Shown one piece after another: positions 1-11,265 of a stretch of DNA of 58,873 nt (the first letter of the stretch is position 1; every line of letters begins with the position of its first letter). This DNA comes from Prochlorococcus sp. AG-409-D09 (lineage in GTDB: Bacteria; Cyanobacteriota; Cyanobacteriia; PCC-6307; Cyanobiaceae). Location of the stretch: contig QCJQ01000006.1 in NCBI GenBank assembly GCA_003215935.1, forward strand, positions 1 to 58,873, read 5' to 3'. The position numbers were made by a program, and so were the translations under genes. The notes beneath the pieces are model-generated. The model was not told the DNA's origin, did not search any database, and saw only the letters and a program-made list of their open reading frames with translations.

Positions 1-308
1 TGACATCTAGAGTTAGGTTGTTAACATCTCCTGGAAGTAGAATTGGGGTTTGGATAGAGCGAAATAAAAGCCATGCAATTTTAATTGGGATGGGTACAAA
101 TAGGACAAAATTAAAACTTTTGGATAATCAAGTAGATTTAAAGCCAGGAGATGTTGTCGCCACTTCACCTGCCAGCACTATTTTGCCTCCAAATTTGGTT
201 GTAGGAGTAATCCAATCAGTTAATACAGAATCTTTACCTGGCCCTTATGCAATTGTTCAATTAAGTGCATCTCCGGAATCAATTGATTGGGTGCAGATAC
301 TTAGGTAG
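1..308 (+). CDS. mreC: Rod shape-determining protein MreC, C-terminal part (cut by window start)
   Basis: The reading frame is open from base 3 and ends at the TAG at 306-308, so only about 100 C-terminal residues are present; an apparent TTG start at 18 is just an internal leucine codon. The visible part has the beta-rich MreC periplasmic character: a stretch with IGVWIERNKSHAILIG, then LKPGDVVATSPASTILPPN and VGVIQSV, the usual 'release of a second beta barrel' pattern of MreC. It is followed after 3 bases by a gene for an MreD-like membrane protein, the classic mreBCD order. MreC lies in the periplasm, linked to the inner membrane, and helps organise the cell-wall elongation complex. Identification rests on motif feel plus neighbour; the missing N-terminal half cannot be checked. 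Confidence 0.85.
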   Translation, partial: TSRVRLLTSPGSRIGVWIERNKSHAILIGMGTNRTKLKLLDNQVDLKPGDVVATSPASTILPPNLVVGVIQSVNTESLPGPYAIVQLSASPESIDWVQILR

Positions 309-311
309 CTA

Positions 312-833
312 ATGAATAGAATTCTTGGCAAAACTTTTATTTTCTTTTATATCTTTGCGATTCCTTTTCTTACGCTTTCTTCGCCAGGGTGGCTTTCTTT
401 GAATGGAATTAGACCAAGTTGGTCAATTTTATGGTTGTTGCCTTTTTCTCTTGAATCAGGACCTATTTGGGGTGCTGCATCTGGTGTTGCTTTGGGGTTG
501 ATTTTAGATGGATTGACACTTGGAGGCCCAACTCATTTGCCAGCATTAATAATTCTTGGATTGTGGTGGGGAAGATTGGGTTATAAATCGCCCTCTATAA
601 ATTTAAGCTTGAATATTGGATTATTAGCTTGGATTGGGACTTTTTTGCTTGGATTGACAATCTGGTTGCAATTGCACTTGATGAATTCCTTTAGTGAAGT
701 GTCATGGTTTAACGCATGGGCGATCTCTACTCTTTTTACTAAGGCTTTCATAACTGCCTTATTTGCTCCAATCCTGAGCTCTTGGCTTTTATTGGCATAT
801 CGTTTGAAAAGAAGAAATACTTTTAAATCTTAA
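312..833 (+). CDS. mreD: Rod shape-determining protein MreD
   Basis: The 173-residue product is strongly hydrophobic with about five predicted membrane segments, starting FIFFYIFAIPFLTL and including a glycine-rich WGAASGVALGLILDGLTLGG segment typical of MreD, and ending in a short basic tail (RLKRRNTFKS). The length fits the family (about 160-180). It starts 3 bases after the mreC stop, so the two are almost certainly co-transcribed and translationally coupled. MreD is an inner-membrane component of the elongasome that works with MreB and MreC in cell-shape control. The family is poorly conserved in sequence, so the assignment leans on topology, size and position. Confidence 0.85.
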   Translation: MNRILGKTFIFFYIFAIPFLTLSSPGWLSLNGIRPSWSILWLLPFSLESGPIWGAASGVALGLILDGLTLGGPTHLPALIILGLWWGRLGYKSPSINLSLNIGLLAWIGTFLLGLTIWLQLHLMNSFSEVSWFNAWAISTLFTKAFITALFAPILSSWLLLAYRLKRRNTFKS

Positions 834-995
834 ATAAATCGAAAAAATACTTATTGGCTCATATGCGTTCATTCTTTTAGATTGGGTTGGGGAGGTAAGG
901 TTATTTATCTTGATGATGAATTTCTTACTTTCTATCTGTATGAACTTCTCAATCAAAACTTTGATGTTCTTATTGAAAAGGCAACATCTAATCAA

Positions 996-1790
996 ATGAC
1001 CTGCATTTTGGTTGTAGACGACGAGCCAGCAGTTTTAAAAGTCTTGGTTACAAGGCTTAACTTGGCTGGTTATGAGGTGATGTCGGCACAGGATGGCGAA
1101 CAGGCTCTTGAAGTCTTTCACCGCGAGTCTCCTGACTTGGTGGTATTAGATGTCATGCTCCCTAAAATAGATGGCTTTGCTGTTTGTAGACGCATTAGAG
1201 CAGAATCATGTGTTCCTATTATCTTCCTAACAGCTCTAGAAGCAATCTCTGAGAGAGTTGCTGGGCTAGACCTAGGTGCCGATGATTATATTTCTAAGCC
1301 TTTTAGTCCCAAAGAGCTGGAGGCAAGAATTGCAACAATCTTAAGAAGAGTTGGCCCAGGAGCCACTGTGGTTGAAGCTCCAACAGCTACTGCTACTACT
1401 CCTCCTGCATCTAATACTCCTCCTGCCGGAGCTAGAGATGTTCCTGCTGGGCAGGGAGTAATGAAATTAGGTGATTTAGTTGTAGACACCAATAGAAGAC
1501 AAGTTAGTAGAGGCGGAGAGCGCATTGGTTTGACTTATACGGAATTTAGTTTGCTTGAACTTTTGTTCAGAGAGCCAGGAAGAGTTGTCCCTCGAGCTGA
1601 GATTCTTGAACAGCTTTGGGGGTATCCCCCTAGAAGAGCTGCCGATTTGAGAGTAGTAGATGTTTATGTTGCTCGACTCAGAGGCAAACTCGAGCCAGAC
1701 CCTAGAAATCCAGAGTTAATTCTTACTGTAAGAGGTATTGGATATGCGTCTCAAAGGATGGGTGAATTCCCAACGGCAATAGCAAGTTGA
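996..1790 (+). CDS. OmpR/RpaB-type two-component response regulator
   Basis: I place the start at the ATG at 996 (264 residues), because the family begins just before ILVVDDE; an ATG at 882 would add 38 unrelated residues. The receiver domain (about 1-115) shows the acidic pair D8/D9, the phosphoacceptor D52 in VVLDVMLPK, T79 and K101 in SKPF. A Pro/Ala/Thr-rich linker (about 116-150) joins it to a winged-helix DNA-binding domain (YTEFSLLELL, EQLWGYPP, VVDVYVARLRGKLE, RGIGY). The domain sequence resembles cyanobacterial RpaB/Ycf27 more than RpaA, but the NLAGYEVMSAQDG and ERVAGLDLGADDY segments make it look like a separate paralogue, so I give no symbol. It sits between mreD and lysS without a sensor kinase, so the partner is unknown. 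It presumably regulates transcription after phosphorylation. Confidence 0.85.
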   Translation: MTCILVVDDEPAVLKVLVTRLNLAGYEVMSAQDGEQALEVFHRESPDLVVLDVMLPKIDGFAVCRRIRAESCVPIIFLTALEAISERVAGLDLGADDYISKPFSPKELEARIATILRRVGPGATVVEAPTATATTPPASNTPPAGARDVPAGQGVMKLGDLVVDTNRRQVSRGGERIGLTYTEFSLLELLFREPGRVVPRAEILEQLWGYPPRRAADLRVVDVYVARLRGKLEPDPRNPELILTVRGIGYASQRMGEFPTAIAS

Positions 1791-1862
1791 AAATTTTTGA
1801 AACTAATATACAAAGTACTTTTATCTTCTAAGCTCAATAAGAACTAATTCTAAAAAAGTTGC

Positions 1863-3371
1863 TTGTCTGATTTAAGAGAGACTCGTTTAGAAAAGGCGAA
1901 AGCCTTAAAATCTATAGGGCAAGGTCCTTATGGATTGCGTTTTGAAGTTTCCCACAGTTCTGCTGTTTTGCAGCATGAAAATAAGGATCTTCTAAAAGGT
2001 GAGGAAAGACTATTAGAAGTTTCTATTGCAGGGAGGATTACTTCAAGAAGGGTTATGGGGAAAATTGCTTTTTTTACATTGGTTGATGAAAGTGGAGCAA
2101 TTCAGCTTTTTTTAGAAAAGAAAACACTTCAAAAGAATATTGACAAAGACTGTGAAAAAGATGAATTTTCTAATTTGACTAATTTAGTTGATAGTGGAGA
2201 TTTAATAGGAGTTAAAGGTACTTTGCGGAGAACAGATCGAGGTGAACTGTCAATAAAAGTTCATTCGTGGTCAATGTTAGCGAAATCTTTGCAACCTTTA
2301 CCAGATAAATGGCATGGTTTAGCTGATATTGAAAAGAGATATAGGCAACGTTATTTAGATTTAATCGTTAACCCTACTTCGCGTAAAACATTTAGAAGTA
2401 GGGCTTTACTGGTTAGTGCAATAAGACGATGGTTAGATGAAAAAGATTTTTTAGAGATAGAAACTCCAGTACTTCAGTCACAAGCAGGAGGTGCAGATGC
2501 TCGTCCTTTTATTACTCATCACAATACGTTAGACTTACCTTTATATCTCAGGATTGCTACAGAGCTTCATTTAAAAAGACTAGTTGTAGGGGGTTTTGAA
2601 AAAGTTTATGAACTTGGGAGAATTTTTAGAAATGAGGGAATAAGTACAAGACATAACCCTGAATTTACTTCTGTTGAGATATATCAGGCTTTTGCAGACT
2701 ATATAGACATGATGAAACTTACTGAAGAATTGATTTCTACCGTTGCTAATTACATATGTGGCATGACAAAAATTGTTTATCAAGGGTCGCAAATAGATTT
2801 AACTCCTCCGTGGAGAAGAGCAACTATGCATGAGTTGGTTTTAGAAGCCACAGGAATTAATTTTTTTGATTTTAATGGAGATCATGAAAGAGCAGCTGCA
2901 TCTATGCGAGAGGCTGGGCTAGAAGCCCCTGAGAAGGCCGATACGGTAGGAAGACTGCTTAATGAGGCATTTGAGCAATCAGTTGAACCAAGCCTCATGC
3001 AGCCGACTTTTGTGATGGATTACCCTCTAGAGATTTCTCCTTTAGCGAGAAAACATCGAAGTAAAGAAGGTCTTGTAGAAAGATTTGAGCTTTTTATTGC
3101 TGGAAGAGAAACTGCCAATGCCTTTAGTGAATTAATCGATCCTATTGATCAAAGAGAAAGATTGTTGATTCAGCAATCAAGAAAAGATGCTGGTGATCTT
3201 GAAGCTCATGAATTAGATGAAGATTTTATTAATGCTTTAGAGGTTGGAATGCCGCCTACTGGAGGCTTGGGAATTGGCATAGATCGCCTGGTAATGCTGC
3301 TTACTGACAGTCCTTCAATTCGAGATGTAATTGCTTTTCCGCTTCTTCGACCGGATTCTCTGACGAAATAA
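1863..3371 (+). CDS. lysS: Lysyl-tRNA synthetase, class II
   Basis: Charges tRNA-Lys with lysine using ATP. The 502-residue length is normal. An N-terminal OB-fold anticodon-binding domain (about 45-170, [22 protein letters not shown] region) precedes the class II core. Motif 2 is [15 protein letters not shown] (FRNEG at 255-259) and motif 3 is [13 protein letters not shown] (from residue 467). The [10 protein letters not shown]-like segment [13 protein letters not shown] is typical of LysS motif 1 surroundings. The start is a TTG at 1863; the next ATG in frame (codon for M in RRVMGK) would remove most of the OB fold, so TTG is needed. No strong Shine-Dalgarno sequence precedes it. Cytoplasmic, essential. 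Confidence 0.96.
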   Translation: MSDLRETRLEKAKALKSIGQGPYGLRFEVSHSSAVLQHENKDLLKGEERLLEVSIAGRITSRRVMGKIAFFTLVDESGAIQLFLEKKTLQKNIDKDCEKDEFSNLTNLVDSGDLIGVKGTLRRTDRGELSIKVHSWSMLAKSLQPLPDKWHGLADIEKRYRQRYLDLIVNPTSRKTFRSRALLVSAIRRWLDEKDFLEIETPVLQSQAGGADARPFITHHNTLDLPLYLRIATELHLKRLVVGGFEKVYELGRIFRNEGISTRHNPEFTSVEIYQAFADYIDMMKLTEELISTVANYICGMTKIVYQGSQIDLTPPWRRATMHELVLEATGINFFDFNGDHERAAASMREAGLEAPEKADTVGRLLNEAFEQSVEPSLMQPTFVMDYPLEISPLARKHRSKEGLVERFELFIAGRETANAFSELIDPIDQRERLLIQQSRKDAGDLEAHELDEDFINALEVGMPPTGGLGIGIDRLVMLLTDSPSIRDVIAFPLLRPDSLTK

Positions 3372-3426
3372 GCTGGAAATTTACCCATCAAAGTGGATAA
3401 TTGAGCGAGTATAAGTTTCTGTTCAG

Positions 3427-3681
3427 ATGAGTGGAGAGCGCGTTGGGTTCCGTTTTAAGCATGCAGATGCAGTTGTAAAACGCAACCCGCAAGGCCGATC
3501 AAGGCGTGGATGGGTTATGGAACCTGTGGAACAAACCACTAGTCGAGGTACAAAGATGCCTGCTTATAGAATTCGCTGGCGGGATAGTGAAAGGCCAGAG
3601 ATCGTTTTGCAGCACATGCTTATTGCTGATCCTGATCCAACTCCACCACCTTCAAACGTTAGTCTCACCCCACCTGATTAA
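3427..3681 (+). CDS. Small conserved-looking hypothetical protein (84 aa)
   Basis: I do not recognise the family. The 84-residue protein starts with an ATG and has a basic N-terminal half (FRFKHADAVVKRNPQGRSRRG), a central YRIRWRDSERPEIVLQHML segment with alternating polar and hydrophobic residues, and a proline-rich tail (DPDPTPPP). The central part looks like a small beta barrel with a tryptophan-rich strand pattern, but that is a guess. It lies alone between lysS and the convergent smpB. Codon use agrees with its neighbours. A second frame overlaps here, but this one has the more natural amino-acid composition. No signal peptide or membrane segment. Confidence 0.7.
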   Translation: MSGERVGFRFKHADAVVKRNPQGRSRRGWVMEPVEQTTSRGTKMPAYRIRWRDSERPEIVLQHMLIADPDPTPPPSNVSLTPPD

Positions 3682-3723
3682 TAAAAATATAGTATAGAAA
3701 AATTAACTATGTTGGTTGTATTT

Positions 3724-4227
3724 TTATTGTTGAAACTGTTTTAAGGCAGACTTTATTTCTTTCTTAGATTGTTTTGCTTTTTCATGCTGTCTTTTGTCAT
3801 GTAATTTGCGACCTTTCCCTAGACCAAGAGTAAGTTTTATCCACGAACCTTTTAATTGTAAACTTAGTGGGATTAAAGATAGACCTTTCTGCTCTAAACT
3901 GCTCTTAAGCTTGGTGATTTCTTTCTTATGTGCTAGTAATTTTTTTATTCTTAAGGGCTCGTGGTTGAAGAAATTACCTGCATGATTGTGAGGTGATATA
4001 TGTACATTATGTAACAATAATTCTTCCTTTCTAATAAGACAGAAACCATCTTTAAGATTAACTTTTCCTGCGCGAATTGACTTTACTTCTGTACCTAAAA
4101 GTGCAATCCCTGTTTCAATAGTTTCAAGAATTTCATATTGATACCTTGCTTGTCGATTTTCGGCCAATCGTCGATTTGAAGATATGCGGTTATTTTTTGA
4201 TGTTTGTTTTTTTGTGGTTTTAATCAT
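3724..4227 (-). CDS. smpB: SsrA-binding protein SmpB
   Basis: Binds tmRNA and brings it to stalled ribosomes for trans-translation. The 167-residue product contains the family landmarks [24 protein letters not shown]-like segment ([23 protein letters not shown]), [12 protein letters not shown] and a basic C-terminal tail [17 protein letters not shown]. It is slightly longer than the usual 155-160 because of a Lys/Asn-rich N-terminus ([18 protein letters not shown]). It is transcribed away from ruvB, with 50 bases between the two starts that must hold both promoters. The tmRNA itself is not in the window. Confidence 0.96.
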   Translation of the reverse strand: MIKTTKKQTSKNNRISSNRRLAENRQARYQYEILETIETGIALLGTEVKSIRAGKVNLKDGFCLIRKEELLLHNVHISPHNHAGNFFNHEPLRIKKLLAHKKEITKLKSSLEQKGLSLIPLSLQLKGSWIKLTLGLGKGRKLHDKRQHEKAKQSKKEIKSALKQFQQ

Positions 4228-4277
4228 CTCGTTAAATAGTTTTAGCCAATTGATCGATATCTCTGTAGCCTTCGATC

Positions 4278-5324
4278 ATGGTAATTGTTTCTTCTAATTC
4301 AGATAGTGATGATTCCCATAAGTTAAGGGAAAAAAAGAGATTTGTTGATATTTCAACTCCCTCAGATGAGTTAATTGTCAGAAATGAAGAGTCTATGAGA
4401 CCTTCAAAATTTAGAGATTTTATTGGGCAAATACAACTGAAAAAACTTCTTAGTATTTCTGTAGAAGCATCATTAACCAGAAAAGAACCACTAGATCATA
4501 TTTTGCTATATGGCCCTCCTGGTTTAGGGAAAACAACGATGGCAATGCTTTTAGCTGAAGAAATAGGAGTGAAATGTCATATTTCTAGTGCTCCTGCTTT
4601 AGAGAGACCTAGAGATATACTTGGAATTATATTAAATCTTAAAGATTGTGAATTACTTTTTATTGATGAAATACATCGGTTGACAAGAGTTTCAGAAGAA
4701 CTTTTATATCCAGCAATGGAAGATTTTCGTGTTGATCTGACTGTTGGAAGAGGATCTTCTTCGAGAATAAGATCAATTTCTCTTCCTCGATTTACCTTAA
4801 TTGGAGCAACTACACGTCCTGCTTCAATTAGTTCTCCGTTAAGAGATAGATTTGGGATTACCCATAGATTTGATTTTTATAATTTTAAGGAACTTCAGAT
4901 GATAGTTGAGAGAACAGCAGATTTTTTTAAATTAGCTATTACTAAAGAAGCAAGTTATCAAATAGCTTGTCGTTGTAGGGGCACACCACGTTTAGCAAAT
5001 CGACTTGTTCGCAGAGTTAGAGATTTTGCTACTGTTAAAGGCCAAAACAAAAAGATAGAAGAATCTTTAGTTAATGAAGCTTTAAATTTGTTGCATATTG
5101 ATAAACGTGGATTGGATGCAACTGATCGAAAATTGTTAACTAATTTAGTCCAATTTCATGGAGGGGGTCCTGTAGGACTTGATACTCTTGCTGCGTCACT
5201 AGGTGAAGATTCTGCGACATTGGAATCCGTTGTGGAACCATTTCTTTTGCAGATTGGCTTTTTAGAAAGAACTCCAAGAGGAAGAGTAATTACTGTTGAA
5301 GCTAGAAATCATTTAAGCCAATAA
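4278..5324 (+). CDS. ruvB: Holliday junction branch-migration ATPase RuvB
   Basis: AAA+ motor that, with RuvA, drives branch migration of Holliday junctions. 348 residues, as usual. The Walker A loop is GPPGLGKTT (from residue 79), Walker B/DEIH is at about 130-133 (FIDEIHRL), followed by the RuvB-type segment [25 protein letters not shown] and sensor 2 [17 protein letters not shown]. The C-terminal winged helix shows [19 protein letters not shown] and [13 protein letters not shown] start; RuvA is not adjacent, which is common in cyanobacteria. The next gene starts 6 bases after the stop. Confidence 0.97.
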   Translation: MVIVSSNSDSDDSHKLREKKRFVDISTPSDELIVRNEESMRPSKFRDFIGQIQLKKLLSISVEASLTRKEPLDHILLYGPPGLGKTTMAMLLAEEIGVKCHISSAPALERPRDILGIILNLKDCELLFIDEIHRLTRVSEELLYPAMEDFRVDLTVGRGSSSRIRSISLPRFTLIGATTRPASISSPLRDRFGITHRFDFYNFKELQMIVERTADFFKLAITKEASYQIACRCRGTPRLANRLVRRVRDFATVKGQNKKIEESLVNEALNLLHIDKRGLDATDRKLLTNLVQFHGGGPVGLDTLAASLGEDSATLESVVEPFLLQIGFLERTPRGRVITVEARNHLSQ

Positions 5325-5330
5325 GAAAAC

Positions 5331-6137
5331 ATGAAAACTTCCAACTATAAAAAAAAAATTATGATTTTATTTTTGACATCAATTTTATGTTTACTTAATT
5401 TTATTCAGCCTAAGCCAACTTTAGCTCTTCAAGATTTAGATCCTTTGTTTCAAAAGGCTTTAAATGATAGTAAAAATGGTGACTTTTTATCTGCACTTAA
5501 AGAATGGGATTTGTTTCTTAGACTATCTCCTGATGACTCTGCGGCATTAAGTAATCGAGGTAATGTTCGTCTTGCCTTGGGAGATATCAATGGTGCAATC
5601 GAAGATCAAACAAAATCCATGAATTTAAAACCTTCTGATCCTGATCCACATTTAAACCGAGGAATAGCTGAGGAGGCTTTGCAGTTATGGGATCAAGCAA
5701 GAATTGATTATGAATGGATTTTGGAACGTTATCCAAACGATTCTTCTGCTCTTTATAACTTAGGTAATGTGATGGGTTCTCAAGAAGATTGGACTTCTGC
5801 ATTGGATTTATTTAACAAAGCTTCATTTGCTCGTCCGGGTTTTGCTATGGCACGATCTAGTAAAGCGTTGGCTTTATATCAGCTGGGGAAATTAGAAGAA
5901 GCTGAGGATGAATTTAGAAGTTTAATTCGGAAATATTCATTATTTGCGGATGCAAGAGCTGGATTAAGTGCTTTGTTATGGAAAAAGGGGGCTTTTGGTG
6001 AGGCGGAAAGCAACTGGATAGCTGCAGCTGGTCTTGATAATCGTTATAGAGATGAAGACTGGCTTTTGCATATAAGACGCTGGCCTTCTACCCCTATTAA
6101 TGATCTTATGTCTTTTCTTGCTTTGGAGGTGCCATGA
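5331..6137 (+). CDS. TPR-repeat protein with signal peptide
   Basis: The 268-residue protein begins with a basic stretch and a hydrophobic segment (KKKIMILFLTSILCLLNFI) ending near PTLALQ, so it is probably exported to the periplasm or thylakoid lumen; a cysteine inside the hydrophobic core does not form a clear lipobox. The remainder consists of tetratricopeptide repeats: ALKEWDLFLRLSPDDSAALS, GAIEDQTKSMNLKPSDPDPH, QARIDYEWILERYPNDSSAL, SALDLFNKASFARPGFAMAR. Such proteins are scaffolds; no specific partner can be read off. It starts 6 bases after ruvB and its stop overlaps the next start by 4 bases (ATGA), so ruvB, this gene and the amidohydrolase probably form one unit. Confidence 0.85.
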   Translation: MKTSNYKKKIMILFLTSILCLLNFIQPKPTLALQDLDPLFQKALNDSKNGDFLSALKEWDLFLRLSPDDSAALSNRGNVRLALGDINGAIEDQTKSMNLKPSDPDPHLNRGIAEEALQLWDQARIDYEWILERYPNDSSALYNLGNVMGSQEDWTSALDLFNKASFARPGFAMARSSKALALYQLGKLEEAEDEFRSLIRKYSLFADARAGLSALLWKKGAFGEAESNWIAAAGLDNRYRDEDWLLHIRRWPSTPINDLMSFLALEVP

Positions 6138-7321
6138 TTTTTTCAGAAAGAATGAATTTATTGCTTGAAGAATATTTACCTGAATTATTAGAAATTAGAA
6201 AGCACCTACACTCTCATCCTGAATTAAGTGGGCAAGAGCATCAGACTGCTGCATTGGTTGCTGGAGAACTTAGAAAATATGGTTGGAAAGTTCAAGAAGG
6301 TATAGGTCGAACAGGGGTTTTAGCTGATTTTGGTGAAGGAGATGGTCCTTTAGGAGCATTAAGAGTTGATATGGATGCATTACCTATACAGGAAAATACA
6401 GGATTGGAATATGCATCTTTAGTTGAAGGAGTCATGCATGCTTGTGGTCATGATATTCATACTTGTATTGGTCTTGGGGTTGCCAGGCTTCTTTCTACTC
6501 TTCCTAAATCATCTGTTCGTTTTCGATTGTTGTTCCAGCCTGCAGAGGAAATTGCAAAAGGTGCTTATTGGATGAAAAAAGATGGCGCCATCAAAGATGT
6601 AAAAGCTTTATTTGGAGTCCATGTTTTCCCAGAATTATCCGTAGGAACAATCGGAGTTAAAAATGGAAGCCTAACGGCAGCTGCAGGTGAGTTAAAAATT
6701 GAAATTATTGGCGAAAGTGGTCATGGTGCGCGCCCTCATCAAGCTATAGATTCTATCTGGATTGCTTCAAGAGTTATAGGAGGCTTACAAGAAGCAATTT
6801 CTCGTAAGATCGATGCTTTGAACCCAGTTGTTATTAGTTTTGGCAAGATCAGTGGTGGAAAAGCATTTAATGTTATTGCTGACCGCGTCAAACTTTTAGG
6901 AACAGTGAGATGCTTGGATCCTTTAATGCATCAAACCTTGCCAGATTGGATTACAGAAATAGTTGAAAATATTGCGGGTGCTTTTGGAGCTAAAGCTATT
7001 GTTTCTTATAGGTCAATAGCACCTCCAGTTAACAATGATCCTGAATTAACTCTACTTTTGAAGAATGCTGCAATTTCAATTGTGGGCGAGCAGAATGTTA
7101 TTCACTTAGAAAAGGCTTCTTTAGGTGCAGAAGATTTTGCAGAGTTTTTGAGAGATGTTCCTGGAACTATGTTTAGATTAGGGGTTTCAGGATCAAAAAG
7201 ATGTGCTCCTTTGCATCATGGTCAATTTTCTCCAGATGAAGGAAGCTTGAAGGTAGGAATTCAAATTTTGACTACAACTTTATTGAGTTGGTCGAAATTA
7301 AATTGTTCAGTTAGAGATTAA
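6134..7321 (+). CDS. M20-family metal-dependent amidohydrolase (IAA-amino acid hydrolase/hippuricase type)
   Basis: Predicted to cleave N-acyl amino acids or related amides in the cytoplasm. 395 residues, the family's usual size. Metal-binding and catalytic motifs of the M20D group are all visible: HSHPELSGQE near the N-terminus, VDMDALPIQE, HACGHDIHT, FQPAEEIAKGA, the dimerisation-domain GHGARPHQAIDSI, and the late histidine in LHHGQFSPDE. The true substrate is not predictable; annotated relatives include indole-acetyl-amino acid hydrolases, which is a family name rather than a function here. The ATG start overlaps the TPR gene's stop by 4 bases. Confidence 0.9.
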   Translation: MIFSERMNLLLEEYLPELLEIRKHLHSHPELSGQEHQTAALVAGELRKYGWKVQEGIGRTGVLADFGEGDGPLGALRVDMDALPIQENTGLEYASLVEGVMHACGHDIHTCIGLGVARLLSTLPKSSVRFRLLFQPAEEIAKGAYWMKKDGAIKDVKALFGVHVFPELSVGTIGVKNGSLTAAAGELKIEIIGESGHGARPHQAIDSIWIASRVIGGLQEAISRKIDALNPVVISFGKISGGKAFNVIADRVKLLGTVRCLDPLMHQTLPDWITEIVENIAGAFGAKAIVSYRSIAPPVNNDPELTLLLKNAAISIVGEQNVIHLEKASLGAEDFAEFLRDVPGTMFRLGVSGSKRCAPLHHGQFSPDEGSLKVGIQILTTTLLSWSKLNCSVRD

Positions 7322-7330
7322 TAAAAGACT

Positions 7331-7552
7331 ATGCAAAGACTTGGTAATCCTTTAATTTCATTTGCAGCTCCTCTGCTAATTGTTTTAGCTTTATTAGGGC
7401 TTTTCAGAAGGCAAGGAAATGATTGGGTTCATTCTTTACCTGCATTTTTTGTAGGAAGTGGATTAATTGTTACTGGTTCGGTAAGAAGAATGAGACGACG
7501 GTCAATGTTGTTACAGCAACTGCGCTCTAGTAAAAAAATAGAAAATCAATAA
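7331..7552 (+). CDS. Small membrane protein of unknown function (73 aa)
   Basis: The product has two predicted membrane helices (FAAPLLIVLALLGLF and AFFVGSGLIVTGSV) joined by a short loop RRQGNDWVHSLP, and a strongly basic C-terminal end (RRMRRRSMLLQQLRSSKK). It starts 9 bases after the amidohydrolase stop. It resembles small cyanobacterial two-helix proteins (possibly the DUF3188 group), but I am not sure of the family. No function can be assigned. Confidence 0.7.
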   Translation: MQRLGNPLISFAAPLLIVLALLGLFRRQGNDWVHSLPAFFVGSGLIVTGSVRRMRRRSMLLQQLRSSKKIENQ

Positions 7553-7617
7553 TCATTGTTTTATTTTTTTTTCAAAAGTTCTTGCAGTTTTTTTTTTAAA
7601 TGTGGCTATTTTGCAAT

Positions 7618-7710
7618 TACCACTAGGGGTGCCATTCTCTGTAGAAGTGTAATGGCTGAGATCACACCCTCTGAACCTGATCTGGATTATTCCAGCGAAG
7701 GAAAGTGAAA
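7618..7710 (+). promoter_or_regulatory. TPP riboswitch upstream of thiC
   Basis: The stretch contains the conserved thi-box elements in order: AGGGGTGCC, GGCTGAGATCACACCCT, CTGAACCTGATCTGGATTA and TTCCAGCGAAGGAAAGTG. The first and third form the pairing of the GGGGTGC/ACACCC stem; the CTGAGA and the GAACCTGATCTGG loop are the pyrimidine- and pyrophosphate-binding elements. It ends about 55 bases before the thiC start. When thiamine pyrophosphate is bound it is expected to lower thiC expression; the expression platform is not obvious, and no clear terminator follows, so control of translation start is as likely as attenuation. Confidence 0.93.
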
Positions 7711-7762
7711 ATGTGTGATTTTTGAAATATCACCTCTTTGGTTTCAATCTATAGCTATTTAG

Positions 7763-9187
<1,425 letters not shown>

Positions 9188-9198
9188 CTGATTGTTAT

Positions 9199-11211
9199 TT
9201 ATTTAGTAAGTAAGTTTCTCGATTTTTCTAAAACATTTTCAACAGTAAAACCAAATTTCTCCATACATAGGCCACCTGGAGCTGATGCTCCAAAGCGCTT
9301 CATTGTAACGCTATCTCCATCAAGACCAATGAATTTATGCCATCCAAATTCTTCTGCGGCTTCAACCACAATTCTTTTTCTTATCATTGAAGGTAAAACT
9401 TCTTCTTTATAAGATGCACTTTGTTCTTCAAATAGTTCAACGCATGGCATTGAAACTACTCTGACTTTTGTTCCCTCTGCTGTTAGTTTCTTTGCCGCTT
9501 GAACACATAAATCAAGCTCAGTACCTGTTCCAATAAGTATTAGTTCTGGTGATCCATCACAATCTTCTAAAACATATCCCCCAAAGGCCACTTTATCGCT
9601 TGATGAATTAGCTTGATTGGACATTCCTTGTCTACTTAGGCACAGAGAACTAGGTCGGGTTCGATTTTTAATTGCAACTTTATAGGCTCCAGTAGTTTCG
9701 TTGCCATCGCCTGGACGGAAAACCAACATATTTGGCATTGCCCTTAAAGAAGGAATAGTTTCTATTGGTTGATGGGTTGGACCATCTTCACCAACTCCGA
9801 TCGAATCATGAGTAAGGACGTATATCACTCCCAATTCACTTAATGCTGATAAACGCATAGAACCTCTCATGTAATCAGCAAAGACTAAGAAAGTGCCTCC
9901 ATATGGAATTAGACCACTGTCGTGATAAGCGATTCCGTTGAGTATTGCAGCCATTGCATGCTCTCTGACTCCAAAATGTAAGTAGCGTTTTTCGGGAGTT
10001 TCTGCTTGAAAAGACCCTGTTTCTCCTTTTATATCTGTGTAATTAGAGTGAGTGAGATCGGCTGAACCACCAATTAATTCTGGAAGATTAGGTCCAAGTG
10101 CACCTAAGCAAATTTGTGAATGCTTTCTAGTTGCTAAACCTTTATCCTTTGAAGTGTAAGTTGGCAAATCTTTATCCCAGTCTTTAGGAAGTTCACCACG
10201 CAGCATTCTTTCGAATTCAGCAGCTTCTGAAGGATATGTATTCCGATAACTTGTTAATGCGTTATTCCATTCTTTTTCTAAAGAAGCACCTTTTTGAATG
10301 GCTTGACGATATTGGTCATAAGCTTCTTTGGGCACTTCGAATGGCTTATAAGACCATCCAAGCTGTTTTCTCGTTAAAGCAGCCTCCTCCTCTCCTAATG
10401 CAGCTCCATGGATACCTGCAGTATCACTTTTATTTGGAGAGCCATAACCGATAGTTGTTGTGATCTTTATGATTGATGGTTTGTCAGTCACTGCTTTTGC
10501 AGCAGTAATTGCTTTGTTAATTGCTTCTACATCTGTATTCCCAGAAGGGACATGTTGAACATGCCACCCATAAGCTTCATATCTTTTAAGAACATCCTCT
10601 GTAAAAGAAACATCTGTTCTGCCATCAATTGTGATGCTGTTGTCATCATAAAGAGCAATAAGTTTTCCTAGCTTTAAATGACCAGCTAAAGAACATGCTT
10701 CTGATGCAATACCTTCTTGATTGCAACCATCACCCATGATCACATAGGTGAAATGATCCACAATATTTACATCAGGTTTGTTGAATTTGGCGGATAGATG
10801 AGCTTCAGCAATGGCAAGTCCTACTGCATTTGATATGCCAGCTCCCAAAGGTCCTGCAGTAACCTCAACTCCTTCAGTTTCAAATGTTTCTGGATGACCA
10901 GGCGTTCTCGCCCCCCATTGTCGAAATTGTTTGATATCTTCAATAGTTACTGAGTCATATCCAGTTAAATGTAAGAGTGCATAAAGGAGCATGCACCCAT
11001 GTCCAGCCGATAGAACAAAACGATCCCGATTAAACCATTTTGGATTCTTTGGGTTATGGCGTAGATGTTTATCCCAAAGTGTGTAACCCATTGGAGCGCA
11101 TCCCATTGGCAAGCCTGGGTGGCCGCTGTTGGATTTATTGATTGCATCTACTGCAAGCATTCTGATGCTATTGATGCAGAGGTTGTCTAGAGAAGCAGGC
11201 GCAGCGACCAT
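9199..11211 (-). CDS. tktA: Transketolase
   Basis: Thiamine pyrophosphate-dependent transfer of two-carbon units in the Calvin cycle and pentose phosphate pathway. 670 residues, normal. Seen: [11 protein letters not shown] near the N-terminus (ketol-acceptor binding histidine), TPP motif [32 protein letters not shown] with the catalytic glutamate, [18 protein letters not shown], and a C-terminal transketolase domain. In a photoautotroph it is mainly a Calvin-cycle enzyme. Transcribed opposite to thiC and separated by 54 bases from fabF upstream on the same strand. The neighbourhood acpP-fabF-tkt is a familiar picocyanobacterial order. Confidence 0.97.
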   Translation of the reverse strand: MVAAPASLDNLCINSIRMLAVDAINKSNSGHPGLPMGCAPMGYTLWDKHLRHNPKNPKWFNRDRFVLSAGHGCMLLYALLHLTGYDSVTIEDIKQFRQWGARTPGHPETFETEGVEVTAGPLGAGISNAVGLAIAEAHLSAKFNKPDVNIVDHFTYVIMGDGCNQEGIASEACSLAGHLKLGKLIALYDDNSITIDGRTDVSFTEDVLKRYEAYGWHVQHVPSGNTDVEAINKAITAAKAVTDKPSIIKITTTIGYGSPNKSDTAGIHGAALGEEEAALTRKQLGWSYKPFEVPKEAYDQYRQAIQKGASLEKEWNNALTSYRNTYPSEAAEFERMLRGELPKDWDKDLPTYTSKDKGLATRKHSQICLGALGPNLPELIGGSADLTHSNYTDIKGETGSFQAETPEKRYLHFGVREHAMAAILNGIAYHDSGLIPYGGTFLVFADYMRGSMRLSALSELGVIYVLTHDSIGVGEDGPTHQPIETIPSLRAMPNMLVFRPGDGNETTGAYKVAIKNRTRPSSLCLSRQGMSNQANSSSDKVAFGGYVLEDCDGSPELILIGTGTELDLCVQAAKKLTAEGTKVRVVSMPCVELFEEQSASYKEEVLPSMIRKRIVVEAAEEFGWHKFIGLDGDSVTMKRFGASAPGGLCMEKFGFTVENVLEKSRNLLTK

Positions 11212-11265
11212 TGTCTTAAGTAGTTGAGTAGTAAAGGATGGTGAAAAGGGAGAGACTTGGATTTT

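Noticed and set aside
882-995. Upstream ATG for the response regulator
   Set aside because: The 38 added residues are not like a receiver domain; the ATG at 996 begins right before the conserved first strand.
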